Shown here: piece by piece, positions 23,640 through 35,760 of the stretch | How positions within the stretch are numbered: the stretch's first letter is position 1 | Layout: each line of letters opens with the position of its first letter | Assembly: GCA_030522415.1 (NCBI GenBank) | Contig: CM060127.1 | Coordinates: 13,129,646-13,193,645, forward strand | Reading direction: 5' to 3' | Length of the DNA: 64,000 nucleotides | From: Channallabes apus | Lineage: Eukaryota > Chordata > Actinopteri > Siluriformes > Clariidae | Translations under genes and position numbers: made by a program | Notes under the pieces: generated by a model | Database searches by the model: none | What the model was told of the DNA's origin: nothing | Seen by the model: the letters and a program-made list of their open reading frames with translations, nothing else

Positions 23640-23875
23640 TGCAATGCAACATGTATTAATAACGTGAACGTGTTCAGTGTGATAAACAGCCTTAGTGGAC
23701 TGTTCTGTCATGTCTTGTTGTCCAACAATCAGAGGTAAAGCTGTAACGTCTTCATGACAAAGGAGTTGCAATACAGGAAATAACTGGTTATAGCTGCTAT
23801 AATTGTAAACTCGTTTTAACGGACTTCCCAAACCATTCCCATTTAATGCATTAGGATTATGATGCATCATTCTTT
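23640..23875. repeat. Possible copy of dispersed repeat family D
   Basis: The phrase gttatagctgctataattgtaa and nearby words resemble the later part of the repeat at 47690. The match is short and the ends are unknown. Confidence 0.3.
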
Positions 23876-23900
23876 ATTTAATAAAAATATGGCTTGTATC

Positions 23901-24286
23901 GGCGGCGCAGTGGTGTAGTGGTTAGCACTGTCGCCTTGCACCTCCAGGGTCTGGGTTCGATTCCCCAGCCAGGCTCGATTCCCGTCTCTGTGTGCAGTGA
24001 GTTTGCATGTTCTCCCCGTGCTTGGTGGGTTTCCTCCGGGTACTCCGGTTTCCTCCCACAGTCCAAAGATATGCAGGTTAAGCTAATTGGTGTTCCTAAA
24101 TTGCCCGTAGTGTGTGATTGGGTGTGTGAGTGTGTGTATGTGTGTGTGTGTGCCCTGCAATGGATTGGCACCCTGTCCAGGGTGTACCCCGCCTAGTGCC
24201 CGAAGTCTCCTGGGATAGGCTCCAGGTCCCCCGCGACCCTGAACACAGGATTAAGCGGTATAGAAAATGAATGAGTGAATGAATGA
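23901..24286 (+). mobile_element. Mermaid-type SINE, full length, 12-bp target-site duplication
   Basis: It is complete from ggcggcgcagtggtgtagtg through the B-box gggttcgattcc, the gtttcctccgggtactccgg body and an internal TG run to a (GAAT)n tail. ATGGCTTGTATC flanks it at 23889-23900 and 24287-24298. It is one of the two most complete SINE copies in the window. Confidence 0.93.
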
Positions 24287-24298
24287 ATGGCTTGTATC

Positions 24299-25043
24299 AG
24301 TATTGCTAAGTCGTAAAAGGAATAAAACACTGTATCTGTGTATGTTTGTGTGCGTGTGTGGAATGAAGAGTATCTGCTTAGGTCAATGATTTAATTTCTA
24401 AAACAGAACACCTCCACGTGATTTTCTTTTTAATTACAACACTTCGAAATGTGTCATCTAATCAAACTTCCTAATGAGCAGGTATGATGTCTAATAACAA
24501 CTTCGAATGTCCAGTCAGCAATCCAATCCAACAGCTTAGCATTCAGTACGTACACACCAGCAGTGTCTAATTATGATTCCTCACCATCCTTCAAACTGCT
24601 CTTGTATTTTGAAACAGGATCAGCACCTCATCACGGCTGTGCTTCTTTTCCCTAGTGGTGTGCGTTTGTCTTTTCTCTCCAGCTGACAGATTTAATGACA
24701 CGTCTGGCGTTTACGAGATGATCGAGCCATGGTGACTGACGGAAAGCAGGATCACATATCTGTCTACCAGAAGAAAAAAAATCGCTGGCTGTGTTTGGAC
24801 TTCAGGAGTATTCCTGCTGGTGTAAAGCTCAATCCCACGTTACAATTTAAGATTCGAAAAATGTTCTTAGGCAATAAATTCCCATGTTTCCTTGAATTTC
24901 TGGAACATTTTGGGAACATTTTTTTTGTATGATGTTTAAGAACTATATTAGATAGTTCTGAGAACAAAGCAGAAACTTCATACAACATTATAAACTTCTT
25001 ACAACATTGTAGCAGAACCGTCTTACAACATTATAACGAGTGA
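24299..25043. other. Intergenic, no gene called
   Basis: Unique sequence. A short exon-like segment (24682-24730) is discussed among the rejected items. Confidence 0.45.
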
Positions 25044-25372
25044 GATCAGGAGGTCAGACTGTACAGGGGATGCGGCAATAACATGCAGCCGAGGTCCCGT
25101 AATATGCAAGTGGTGCTGGTGAATAATTGTGTGTACAGTTCACACAGACAGATGCGTCTCTTCCACAAGTTGGATTTTCAAGGATCAGGCGTGACACTTT
25201 CTGAATGTTCATGGGAATGAGTGCAGTGGGCTCCGAACCACTTCGGTCGAGATGCTCGGCCTTCTCGAAAAACATTTGCACCATTCGAATACTGATTACT
25301 AATAAATGTCTCATCACCGTACTACTGTATACTTCTATAAATTCTAATCGCTTCATTCACCAGAAAATTCCA
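25044..25372 (-). mobile_element. mariner relic M3, internally deleted
   Basis: On the minus strand it keeps the N-terminal part and then the HTIIHQHHLHI-like segment joined to the proximal part of the C-terminal region (gtcctgacct-type motif). The outer termini are eroded. The internal junction matches that of M2, M4, M5, M6 and M7. Confidence 0.7.
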
Positions 25373-26702
25373 CATAAAATAAACACAGTTGATATCTGGT
25401 GTGAAAACTCTTTGCTTGATATCAAATAATCAGTTTTGTTAGATACAGATTTGTGCACTTTTATACGTAAATCATTTGTACAGTAGGTTTTACTGAGCAT
25501 GCTGGAAAACATGCCAGAGTCACTCGCTCCATTCTATTTTCATGCAAATCTTAGGAGTCTATAACTTTTTTTTGTAATCCCACCTTCAACTGTTCTGTCA
25601 TGTTCCAAACATGGTCTTGCTTTCTTTACAGGGATGCAAATATGCAAATATTCTTCTGTAATGTAATTTATTTATTACTTTGTAAGTTATGTTTGGAAAT
25701 ACATAATAATTTTGTACATAATAATGCAGACATGATAAACATATATAACAACATCTGTACTACAGATACTACTTTTGCACGCTACTATTACAGTTTTCTG
25801 CTTTGTGATGTTGTATCATAAACATTAGATTTTTCTTTTATCTCCATAAAGAGCCCAGATCATGTTTTTGTGTCCCGGCATTATAGTTCACTGCTTTGGA
25901 TGACGTGTATCTACAGCTATATAGGTCAGGAACAATGCTCGAGCAGGTCCTGGGATATTTAATCAATTTATTCATCTTCTGCAACCTCTTTAATGTGATT
26001 ACTTTGGCATTCAAGGGACACTCAAGTCTGCATTATGGTCTCGGCTCGCTTCCAAAAAAAATAGAGAAAAACTCTTCTCCGCACCATTACACCCCCTCCA
26101 GCGCTGACTGTTGACACAAAGCAGGAAGTATCCATGGTTTCATGCTACTTTGCCAAAATTTAGTCCTGTCCATCTGCAGTTTGTCAGGAGCACAAGTGAG
26201 TCAGTGCCCCCTGTAGACTTGGCTTCCTCCTGCTGAAGCACGTCCACGTTACACTGCGGTCCTCAGGAATGGTGGAACGCTGCTTTATTTGGTTTCCTCT
26301 CACCTTCCTGTCAGCAGGCTGGCTGTTCTTCTCTGACCTTTACGCATTACAAGTCATTTTATTCCCCACAGAGCTTGTTTTCTTCCGCTTCACACCATTT
26401 TCCGAACTCTAAAAACTGCTCGGTGTGTGTGTGTGTGAGGAATGAATAGTTACAGATTTTCTAAAGTTAACAAATCATGGCCAACTTCGTCTCTTGCCAC
26501 AAGCCCTCATGTGATTGGCCGACTAGATATTTGCATTAACAAGCGAATGTTCCTGATAAAACCTGCACTCATGCCTCGGCTTATTTTCGCACATGTAAAA
26601 ACACAAGCGAGCTAGAAAACTGATGCAAATATAGACTGATTAAGTAACAGGCTCTACTCAGGATCGCTCAGCTCTTTCAACTGAGCTAATAACACATCTG
26701 GG

Positions 26703-26740
<38 letters not shown>

Positions 26741-27106
26741 GTGTGTGCATGTATGTGTATGCTCTTGAATTGGTGATTATGCAATCTGGTGCTTTTCTAC
26801 TAAAATCCTAAAATTCTACTAAAACACAGGACTCGATGCAAACAGAGTACGATTAGAGACTGTGTGTTGATTAGTACAACCGAACGGCGGGTATTAAATC
26901 CGTGTAAATTAGTTTTCAGTATTTAGAAACAAATTTAATCCACGACATTTATAAAAATGGGATAAAACCTAAACCTTTTCAGGATAACCCGCAAATAATA
27001 AGGAACTTTGTTGATATTGTGAGTTCTTAGATATTTACAACACTGCAGGTAAAAGTGTTTTATGCATCATTTATATGCATATACAGTATATTGTATGTGT
27101 GAGCTG
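25373..27106. other. Intergenic, nothing named
   Basis: AT-rich sequence with a (TG)n tract at 26706-26747. I see no coding sequence. Confidence 0.45.
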
Positions 27107-27442
27107 TCCAAAAGTCTTGACACCCCCACTACTTCATACTAAATTAAATTAAATGATGTAGATTCAATAAAAGAAATTAGAACAAATGTATTTTTTTACT
27201 GCAAAAGGCTGCAAAGTGAATAAAGATACAATTTAAAAATAATTTGTTTATGTAACAACCTCAGGTGCAGCCTCATTTCCTCTCTCGTCTGTTCCAACCA
27301 CTAAGCATTCAGCATCTCCTTACTACTAAATACTAATTACAGGTCTGATCATCTCTTATCATCTGCACCTGTTTCTTACTGGTTCATGCATTAAGCTAGA
27401 TGTTTTTATGCTTGGAAGATTCATAGGTCACTGTGTTACTTA

Positions 27443-27475
<33 letters not shown>

Positions 27476-27625
27476 ATCCTCTGAAACAGCTTAAGTAGGG
27501 GGACTGGACTGAAACTTAGAATACAAAACTAGACAGAAATCCTTCCTGAAGCTCGGAGAACACTTCCTCAAGACCACATTAAAAATGCAAGAAAGTCTGG
27601 CTCCTTGGATGCAAAATATGAAGAA
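27107..27625. mobile_element. Unnamed TIR-type dispersed repeat, copy B
   Basis: The left end is tgtccaaaagtcttgacacc. The same ordered blocks as copies A and C follow (gtttatgtaacaacctcag, cattcagcatc, ctgatcatc, aagtctggct). It carries a private (CAA)n tract at 27445-27475 that A and C lack. Confidence 0.55.
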
Positions 27626-28204
27626 TAAATTGAATATATATTGACATGGGTTCAGGTCTAACACGGTCCATTTACAAACAGAAGTAAAAAAAAATTTCTT
27701 AAGTTTATAAGAATCAGCCAAATGAAGGCATTGCTTATTTAAATAAGTTTTACACATAATCTCCATTCCGTCTATGAAAGTGTTTCAGCGCTTAACAACA
27801 ATCATTTTATTCCAATTTGTCACACTTTAAAGGTTTTTATTTGAGTCACCCTTGGGGAAACATTCATTTTAATAATTTGTGATTTTGTGTAGGAAGTTCG
27901 TAAGGATAAATCAGACAGACGCTGCGCTGAGAATGTCAAATAGTTTTGATGAAGAGAGAAATGTTATGATAAATTACAAGATTTGAACTTTAATATTTTC
28001 CTCAAACAGCATTAAACTCGCTCTCTATCAGCGTGGACATTATTTACACATGAATTTTAGTTACTCAGTTCTTGTGTAACTCACCCACAACACACCCACT
28101 ACCTGCACCTCTACTGTAAATGAGTCACTTTAATAAATCTGGACCCGAGTGCATTACAGAATTTTGTTTTAGCAATGAACCTTAAGGCTATTTCGATTTC
28201 TTTC

Positions 28205-28330
28205 CTGCCTCACAGCTCCTGGGTTCCTGGTTCTAGCCTGAGCTTGGATAACTGACATGTTCTCTCCCAGCCTTCCAGTGAGCTCTCCAGTTTCCTCCCC
28301 CCATAGAAACACAAGACTGTAATAAAGTTT
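28205..28330 (+). repeat. Decayed SINE fragment
   Basis: The phrases gcctcacagctcctgggt, gttctctcccagcc and cagtttcctcc recall the Mermaid-type SINE body. The fragment is too decayed to set ends. Confidence 0.35.
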
Positions 28331-28564
28331 GTTAAATTATATGTGTGACATTGTGTCTTTGCCAGCTCAGGTCTTATGATGAAGACACTCTAACTTAGAC
28401 CTGTAGGTACTTAAAGAAAATGACTGCGTTCTCTTTATGTCCTCAAGTAGCATGGTCCAGAAATGAGCTTGTGTAAAACAAAGACTTGTTCAAACCAACT
28501 GGTGGAGCTGTCTCCAACATCCTCTTGTTGGCAGATTTGAGAGGAGGTTGAGAGTAGCAAGGGG

Positions 28565-29250
28565 CAAGAGTGTGAGACAAAAGTGAACAGTCTAAGATCA
28601 GTGTGAGATGAGTGTACAGTAAGAACAAAATGTGCTGAGTGTATGGTGAGCTTACAATGAGCTTGAGATCTGCGTGAGGCGAAGGTGAGGTGAACGTGAG
28701 GCGAATATGAGACAAGCATTATATAAGAGCAGTGTGAGACTAGAAGAGGACCTACAGAAGATGAGTGTGACCCAGCATGAGACTAGCATGAGATGAACAA
28801 CCAAGAGAAGACACCAGGTAACTTGAAATGCGAGATGAGATGTGCATGAAACAAGCATGAGATGAGTGAGTTCAGGATGAGATGAGTGTGAGATAATAAT
28901 GAAACCAGCATAAGACCAATATGAGATCAGCAGAAGACCAACATAAAACCAGTGTGAGATTAGTATAAGATGAGTGTGTGATGAGACCAGTGTGAGATTA
29001 GTATAAGATGAGTGTGTGATGAGACCAGTGTGAGATTAGTATAAGATGAGTGTGTGATGAGACCAGTGTGAGATTAGTATAAGATGAGTGTGTGATGAGA
29101 CCAGTGTGAGATTAGTATAAGATGAGTGTGTGATGAGACCAGTGTGAGATTAGTATAAGATGAGTGTGTGATGAGATTAGTTTGAGATGCGCATGAGACC
29201 AGCAGGAGAACAGCATAAGACGACTGTTAGATGAGCATGAAAACTGTTAA
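28565..29250. repeat. GATGAGTGTGAGA-rich minisatellite region
   Basis: Degenerate copies of a short gatgagtgtgagac-like motif fill about 680 bases. A homogeneous 38-bp array, listed separately, sits in the middle. The long minus-strand open frames here are repeat translations. Confidence 0.8.
28949..29176. repeat. 38-bp tandem array, six copies
   Basis: The unit begins ccagtgtgagattagtataa and recurs at 28949, 28987, 29025, 29063, 29101 and 29139, exactly 38 bases apart. The copies look identical over most of their length. The neutral flanks are degenerate relatives of the same motif. Confidence 0.95.
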
Positions 29251-29571
29251 CGAACAATAGGCAGAACGGAGCTGCTCCTCGCCGCAGCGCTGGAGCTAAT
29301 GGGTTTGAGGCAGCCACTGCTGACTTTTTCTCTCAAAGACCCAATTAGCTGATAAAAGACTATACACCGGGACATTCATTCAGGAAGCGTAGCGAGAGGA
29401 TAAAGTGATATTGGTGCATAATTTTAAAATGTTTTTTTTTTCTTCTTCTTGAGCGCAGCAGTGTCTGTCGTTACATTTTCATGATCCTCCCCTGAGACAC
29501 TGAATCTGGCTGGTACACTGTTTCAGTTACAGCTACAGCATGCAGAAGAGCTTTTGTTTCTTTATTTCCTT

Positions 29572-29574
<3 letters not shown>

Positions 29575-29667
<93 letters not shown>

Positions 29668-29700
29668 CCGTGGGGTGAGTGTTGGGTCACAGACGAGGAG

Positions 29701-29752
<52 letters not shown>
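29575..29752. repeat. (TG)45 facing (AC)25 across a 38-bp spacer
   Basis: A pure TG run (29575-29664) is followed by a 38-base spacer and a pure AC run (29703-29752). The two runs are reverse complements, so the single strand can fold into a long hairpin. Confidence 0.95.
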
Positions 29753-29756
<4 letters not shown>

Positions 29757-30024
29757 ATACACACAGCTACAGTAATGTGAGCTGAGTCACAGAACTGAAG
29801 GTGATTCGCTGCAGTCAGTACACAGGCCGTGTCTGTGTTTATGATCAGGTGTGTTTAGTCCACATCATGGTTGAGTATCAGAGTGGCTTCCTCATCAACG
29901 ACATCAGCAGCAGGACATGCATAACTCCACACTGCCCCCATGTGGCAAAAAAGTTGTTTGTGAAAGCCATACAAACTCTCCTTGACTTTTTTCTCTTGAT
30001 TTCTCTCTCTCTCTCTTGCTATCT

Positions 30025-30028
<4 letters not shown>

Positions 30029-30117
<89 letters not shown>
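30029..30117. repeat. (CA)n microsatellite
   Basis: A run of about 89 bases with one interruption near 30056. Confidence 0.95.
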
Positions 30118-30119
<2 letters not shown>

Positions 30120-30469
30120 TCTTTTTATTACATTACTTTTTTCTGTAAATTATCTGGTTTAAAAAAAAAATACTTAATTTTGTTTAAGACAGTTTAAAAA
30201 AAAACCTTCTTACTTTTCAATAATTCTATGTTTTTCTTTCTTTTTTTTATTTTAAATAATTTATTTCTATTATGTCATAACCTTTTCCCAGGTCTTTCTC
30301 ACTTGTCCTCAGGACTTAGTAGTACTGCACTTTTTTTGTAATAATTGTACAGAATCAGTTTGTACAGTATTTCCTCTAAATGTAAATTTGTTTGCACTGC
30401 AGCAGCATGTTGGTTAAATACGCATGTGAAGCGTGCAGTATATCTTCTAGGTTAGCATTATGCTAACTA

Positions 30470-32050
30470 TTCAATTCAATTCAATTTTATTTGTATAGCG
30501 CTTTTAACAATTGACATTGTCTCAAAACAGCTTCACACAATCAAAATAATTATTTAAGTTTGTATGGAATGTGAATGTGTATGAATCAAAATGTTCAGAT
30601 AGTCCCTGGTGAGCAAGCCCGAGGGCGACAGTGGCAAGGAAAAACTCTCTGAGATGGTAATAGGAAGAAACCTTGAGAGGAACCAGACTCAACAGGGAAC
30701 CCATCCTCATCTGGGTGAAACAGATAGCAGGAAATTATTCCTTCATGCTGTGTGTTAGGTGGCAGGCATAACAGTTGATGTTAATTGATGTTAAAATGGA
30801 GTCCAGTAGTTATTGGAGACTCAGATAGACTTGTAGAAAGTTCCAGTCCTGAACTATCGAATTGTCAAGTCCTCAGAGAAACAGTTGCCAACACCAGTCG
30901 AGGCCAGAACCGTCTTCTAAGTAGAGAGAATCATCCCCAGACACCAGACGCATCCTAAAGAGACACACGGGGCATCCATGCGACGAGACCTCCAACCAGA
31001 AACCGGGCACCAGGATGGATCAGACAGGTCCGGAGGGCAGAGGGAGTCTGGATCACTGGCAGCTCAGGAACCACATGTGTAGCTCGACAGAGAGAGAGAG
31101 AGAAAGAGTGAAAGGGGGAGACAGGGGGAGAGAGGAAAGAGAAAGAGGGGGAGAAAGAGAAGAGGAGGAGAGATGGCAGTTAGGTATGGTCACAGTCACA
31201 TAATGTCTAATGTGAATGTATATTTGCTGTAGAGTGCAAGCAGGGACTCCGGCAGGACTAACTATGACAGCATAACTAAAAGGGAGAGCCAGAAGGAAAC
31301 ACAAACATGAGGGGGAACTGAGATGTAAAGCAAACAATCACCTCACCGTCAACAAACCTGAGTGATCAAATGAGACTGAGGAAGACAGCATCTAAACATA
31401 CCAGTTCACCATAATACTCTACGTCCATGAGTCCCCCAGATCTGCTCCTTTACCTTATGGCAAATCTATTTATAAAAATGCTTGGCTAAATAAATAGGTT
31501 TTGAGCCTAGACTTAAACACTGAGACTGTGTCTGAGTCCCGAACACTATTTGGAAGACTATTCCATAATTTTGGGGCGTTGTAAGAAAAAGCTCTGCCCC
31601 CAGCTGTAGTTTTCATAATACGCGGTACTGATAAGCAGCCTGCATCCTTTGACCGAAGTAGGCGTGGCGGATCGTAAGACACTAGCAGTTCACTCAGATA
31701 CTGCGGCGCGAGACCATTTAATGCTTTATATGTCAAGAGTAGTATTTTAAAATCAATGCGAAATTTCACAGGGAGCCAATGCAGTGAAGATAGGATAGGG
31801 GTGATGTGCTCATATCTTCTGGTTCTAGTGAGGACTCTCGCTGCTGCATTCTGGACTAGCTGAAGCTTGTTTATGCACCTAACTGAACAACCAGACAGTA
31901 AAGCATTACAATAGTCCAACCTAGAAGTGATAAAAGCATGAACTAGTTTTTCTGCATCGTTTACCGACAATATATTTCTTATCTTGGCAATATTTCTGAG
32001 GTGAAAGAATGCTATCCTGATGATATTATCTACATGATATCTGTAGCCTT
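30470..32050 (-). mobile_element. L2-type LINE, 5'-truncated copy
   Basis: On the minus strand it ends in the familiar teleost L2 3' end: the reverse complement of ttttatttgtatagcgcttt next to (ATTCA)n at 30469-30486. About 1 kb of 3' UTR-like sequence separates this from the reverse transcriptase C-terminus at 31470-32049. The copy stops abruptly upstream, the usual result of incomplete reverse transcription. Confidence 0.85.
31470..32049 (-). pseudogene. L2-type LINE reverse transcriptase, C-terminal fragment
   Basis: The frame reads back from about 32049 as DNIIRIAFFHLRNIAKIRNI, then LSVNDAEKLVHAFITSRLDY. It continues through QNAAARVLTRTRRYEHITPI and LHWLPVKFRIDFKI to AFSYNAPKLWNSLP, SVFKSRLKTYLFSQAFL and a stop. 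These are the thumb/C-terminal motifs of L2/CR1-group reverse transcriptases. The catalytic palm and the endonuclease are absent because of 5' truncation. The segment has no internal stop over about 190 residues, which suggests modest age. The start Met at 31970 is only the first Met in the fragment. Confidence 0.88.
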
Positions 32051-32681
32051 AGCAATTAGTTAGCCTCGTTAACTGAAGAAGCAAATCCAGTCCCAGCTCT
32101 TCCACTACTCAAGGTTAAGAACAGACACTGGGTGTAGATTTATTTGTCAGACACCTCACAGACTCTGACCCTGTTGTGTAGACATTTAGCGTGCTAACCT
32201 TTCAATTCTAAATCTTTAAAACAATGGCTAAATCTCATGTGTCTCCCGGCTGGGTGTAAGGCAAAGTGGAACCATTAACAAAAACCTGGAATTGGATTGT
32301 TTTGTTTTCCAATACAATCTTTCTGGCTAATTAGCCACATAGCTAAACTGCGGGAGACACCAGAGGCCCCTTGAGGCTTTTCTCCCCCTTCCTTAGATTT
32401 TAATGGTTCTGCCCAGTTCACAAATAGACTCATCGATTAAGGGAAGATAATCATGACTGAAGTTGTAATGGAAGCAAGATCAGAGCACAGCATTCGAACA
32501 CAGACTACTGTACATGGTATACAACAGGAGTGCTGAGGAAGTTTATTTGTCATGTGCACAAATTATCAGTGCCATCTGTACATCAAAACACTTGTAGTGA
32601 GACTCACTTACATGCTTCACAGCTGTATACAGCATCCACCTGAAGATAAAGATAGGCGGAGATATACGACTATATAAATAC

Positions 32682-32686
<5 letters not shown>
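32051..32686. other. Intergenic, possible LINE tail fragment
   Basis: Mostly unique. The piece at about 32545-32600 (gtttatttgtcatgtgcaca) loosely resembles the tail of the LINE at 54050. I see nothing else. Confidence 0.35.

Positions 32687-32722
<36 letters not shown>
32687..32722. repeat. (TA)n microsatellite
   Basis: A TA run directly abuts the SINE head at 32723. TA-rich sequence resumes at 33138, so the SINE seems to have landed inside a TA tract. Confidence 0.9.
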
Positions 32723-32724
<2 letters not shown>

Positions 32725-32937
32725 CGCGGTGGTGTAGTGGTTAGCACTGTCGCCTTGCACCTCCAGGGTCCGGGTTTGATTCCCGGCCAGGCTCGATTCC
32801 CGTCTCTGTGTGCATGGAGTTTGCATGTTCTCCCCCTGCTTGGTGGGTTTCCTCCGGGTACTCCGGTTTCCTCCCACAGTCCAAAGACATGCAGATTAGG
32901 CTAATTGGCGTTCCCAAATTGACCATAGTGTGTGAAT

Positions 32938-33014
<77 letters not shown>

Positions 33015-33137
33015 CTGCGATGGATTGGCACGCTGTCCAGGGTGTACCCTGCCTTGTGCCCAGAGTCTCCTGGGATAGGCTCCAGGTCCCCGCGACCCTA
33101 AATACAGGATAAAGCGGTATAGAAGATGAACGAATGA
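32723..33137 (+). mobile_element. Mermaid-type SINE, full length, with expanded TG tract
   Basis: It is complete from ggcgcggtggtgtagtggtt through the B-box gggtttgattcc to the atgaacgaatgaa tail. Its internal TG run (about 32938-33012) is far longer than in the copies at 23901 or 18907. Confidence 0.92.
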
Positions 33138-33146
33138 ATATATATA

Positions 33147-34218
33147 CAGTGGTGTCAAAAGTATTCGCATTCATTACTTGAGTAGAAGTGTAGATACTAG
33201 GGTTTAAAAAGACTTCTTTAGAAGTTGAAGTATCAACTCAAGCTTTTTACTCAAGTAAAAGTGTAAAAGTGCTGGTTTCAAAACTACTTAAAGTATAAAA
33301 GTAAAAGTAACGTGAGGGGGGGGAAAGCATTAAGGATAAAAGCTTAGGCTGTGCCACGGGCCTATATACTACCTGTATACTAACACCTCATAAAGAAAAG
33401 AAAAATGTGTTGTTGTTTTTTTGTTGTATTGTTGTATAGTGATTTGGGATACTGTATATGGCAATTGAAAAAGAATACATTTTAGTACAATGCAAATACA
33501 TTAAAGAACCATATATGTGTACTACTGAGCATTTACATGTTTTATGGAGAAGAAGATATGATAACTAGTTGCCTATAAGTATTTTAATGGTGCAAAAAGT
33601 CCTTTATTGGAATGTAAATGTACATCCAAGCTTAGCTGCAGGAATCTGTGAGGGCAACATACAAGAAAATTAGTGTACCCAGGGCAGGCTTAGTAACAAT
33701 TACCCTTGTATGGTTGCCTACAATAAACATTAGTGCTGATGATTATATATCATTCCTGTTATCTTCCTGGTGCTGTTACCTTCCTCGCTGGTGCTTGGTT
33801 GTGACATTTCGCTCGAATCTTGAGTCTCTATCACGGACATCTTCATCTACTTATCACAACTTTATCAACTGAAAATGCTATTTTATTCAAACGTCTCATT
33901 CAACCCATGTTATTCAAACGTCCTCCTGGGACGGCCTTCATGAGAGCCAGTTTCATTATGGTGCTTGACGGATTTTGCAAATGCACTTGACAATACTGTT
34001 CTTGCAGGAACTATTACAGAAAGGCTGACCTCTGTGTCTTAAAATAACAACTAACTGTTGTTTTTGTTGTTGTTATGTACAGGTAATTATCTAATTTCAT
34101 ATGTGTTATTTTATAGTTTTGAAATCCCCAGTATTGTTGTAGAATGTAGAAAATAAATCACTAAACAAAACAAAGAAATTTGCCCCCAAACGTGACCCCA
34201 AACTTTTGAACAGTAGTG
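33147..34218. mobile_element. Putative non-autonomous TIR element
   Basis: It starts cagtggtgtcaaaagtattc after TA (33145-33146) and ends caaacttttgaacagtagtg before TA (34219-34220), so it has short inverted ends and TA flanks like Tc1/mariner elements. The interior is non-coding, with a tacttgagtagaagtg motif at the left. The pairing of these two ends is my inference. Confidence 0.45.
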
Positions 34219-34427
34219 TATTTATAAATTCATGGCTAGTTAGTATATAAGTAAAGTACAGGTCTGTATAACAGAATATTGAGAAATATATAGCAGCTGT
34301 GTGCAGATGTAGTGTCTAAGCAGTTAATACCCTATAGACTCAGGAGAAGATAAAAATAATCCCAGCATTTTAGCATAAAGAAAGAAACATGATTAAATTA
34401 GATGCAGTAATATGTATAGTGAATTAT

Positions 34428-34852
34428 GCAAGGGAAGTTCAAGTCAAACGTGGACTTGGCCGCAGTAAAACATTTGAATTGAAAACATTTTGAAGAACGC
34501 TGTACGTCTGTGAACGTCTGTTCACCAACACCACTTGCACATTAGAGGGACTCGTCTGGAAGTTATTGCCACATCACCTGGACAGTCCTGAACCTCGCCC
34601 CAAGCCATTTCCACATGTTTAGGAGTACCTGGGAGGCCAGACGTGATGCTAGAAATTTGATGATGGCTCTGGCGCACTGAGAAAACTGTCTGCCTTGATG
34701 GTGTCCAAGCACTAGTGAGATTCTGGGATAAGTGCCTTAGTGTAGCAGAGGATTATATAGAGAAATAAAGGGATTTTTTAATGGTCAGAACAGTGTTCTG
34801 TTATTGTGCACAATAAAAAGTCCCACTTGAACGCGACACACCTTGCAGATGT
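34428..34852 (+). mobile_element. mariner relic M4, internally deleted
   Basis: The left end is caagggaagttcaagtcaaa and the right end matches cccacttgaacgcgacacac. The segment ttcaccaacaccacttgcac joins directly to the sequence for the HPPYSPDLAP region. The end of the transposase still reads CLDGVQALVRFWDKC then EDYIEK and a stop. Confidence 0.8.
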
Positions 34853-34879
34853 GATTCATAGAGTACAGAAACAGGGGTT

Positions 34880-35760
34880 AGTACTTAGCATCATTTATGT
34901 GGTACAGTAAAAGTGCAACAAAAACATGTGAAGAGCTTGCCCATGAGTGTCCTTGAGCTCTTAGAATGTGAATGTAAGAGCACTAGAAGGAGCAATGTCT
35001 AGATTACAGCTTATTCAAGATCCTGATGGCCTGCAGGTAGGGGGACCCCAAGAGATTCTGTGCCCCTTGAAAACCTAATCGACCTCCAACCTTGATGAAG
35101 CCAACGTTTTTCAATTGACATACCATTTTTGTCAACCTCCTGTAAGTTAGGGCCCTTGATGTACCCCACCTGCTTCAAAACACCACTGGAAACTGTTCTT
35201 TGTCCTGCTGGTCTGTGGTAATTTCTGAGAGCCTTCCTTAGGTATTAGTCTGGTTGCTTTCATTAATGCACCTGTAGAAGTTGGTCAGGATTTGGGAGGG
35301 GGGAGACCAAACTTCCTGAGCTGTTGACGAGCACTGTCTTAGTGTTTAGGGACCAGGTCAGGTCACAAGTAAGGTGCACAACAAGGAATACGCCCGACCC
35401 TTTGATACTTGATACTTTCGCCTCTTTCCACAGCAATTTGAAAATCCTTCTGCAGCCTCCTCTAGTCCATGATCGTCATCATCTTAGTATTTTGATGCTG
35501 ATCTTGATGCAGAGGATGCTGTCGTTACAACACTGTGACCTCATTTCTGTATGCTGTCTCATCTCTGGCCGTGGTGATTAACAGGATGATGTTGGCATCA
35601 GCAAACGGGAAATGCTATTTAAGCTGTGCTTGTCAGTGAATGAGGGGTTGAGATCACATCCCTGTGGAGATCCTGTGTTCAGAGAGGAAGTGGAGGAGAT
35701 GTGGCCGCTGCTGTAAACCACTTGGCATCTGCTAAATGTCAGAAAGTCCAAAATCTAATT
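34880..35760 (-). mobile_element. Decayed Rex/CR1-jockey-type LINE
   Basis: On the minus strand the segment near 35655-35690 reads LNTGSPQGCDLNP, a decayed form of the LSTGAPQGCVLSP motif, and FADANII near 35585-35605 stands where FADDTI is expected. The phrase ctgatggcctgcaggtaggg at 35021 recalls the 3' part of the LINE at 54050. All frames are broken. Confidence 0.55.

Noticed and set aside
24682..24730. Exon-like segment after tctctccag reading DRFNDTSGVYEMIEP
   Set aside because: The donor is weak, the peptide is unknown and it is too short to support. It was left out of the features.
28435..28858. Overlapping minus-strand open frames rich in His, Ser and Leu
   Set aside because: They lie over the gatgagtgtgag minisatellite and repeat its translation.
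29533..30148. Open frames coding for poly-Cys-Val or poly-His-Thr
   Set aside because: They are translations of CA/TG microsatellites. The same applies at 42089-42381, 48982-49263, 58812-59418 and 63332-63568.
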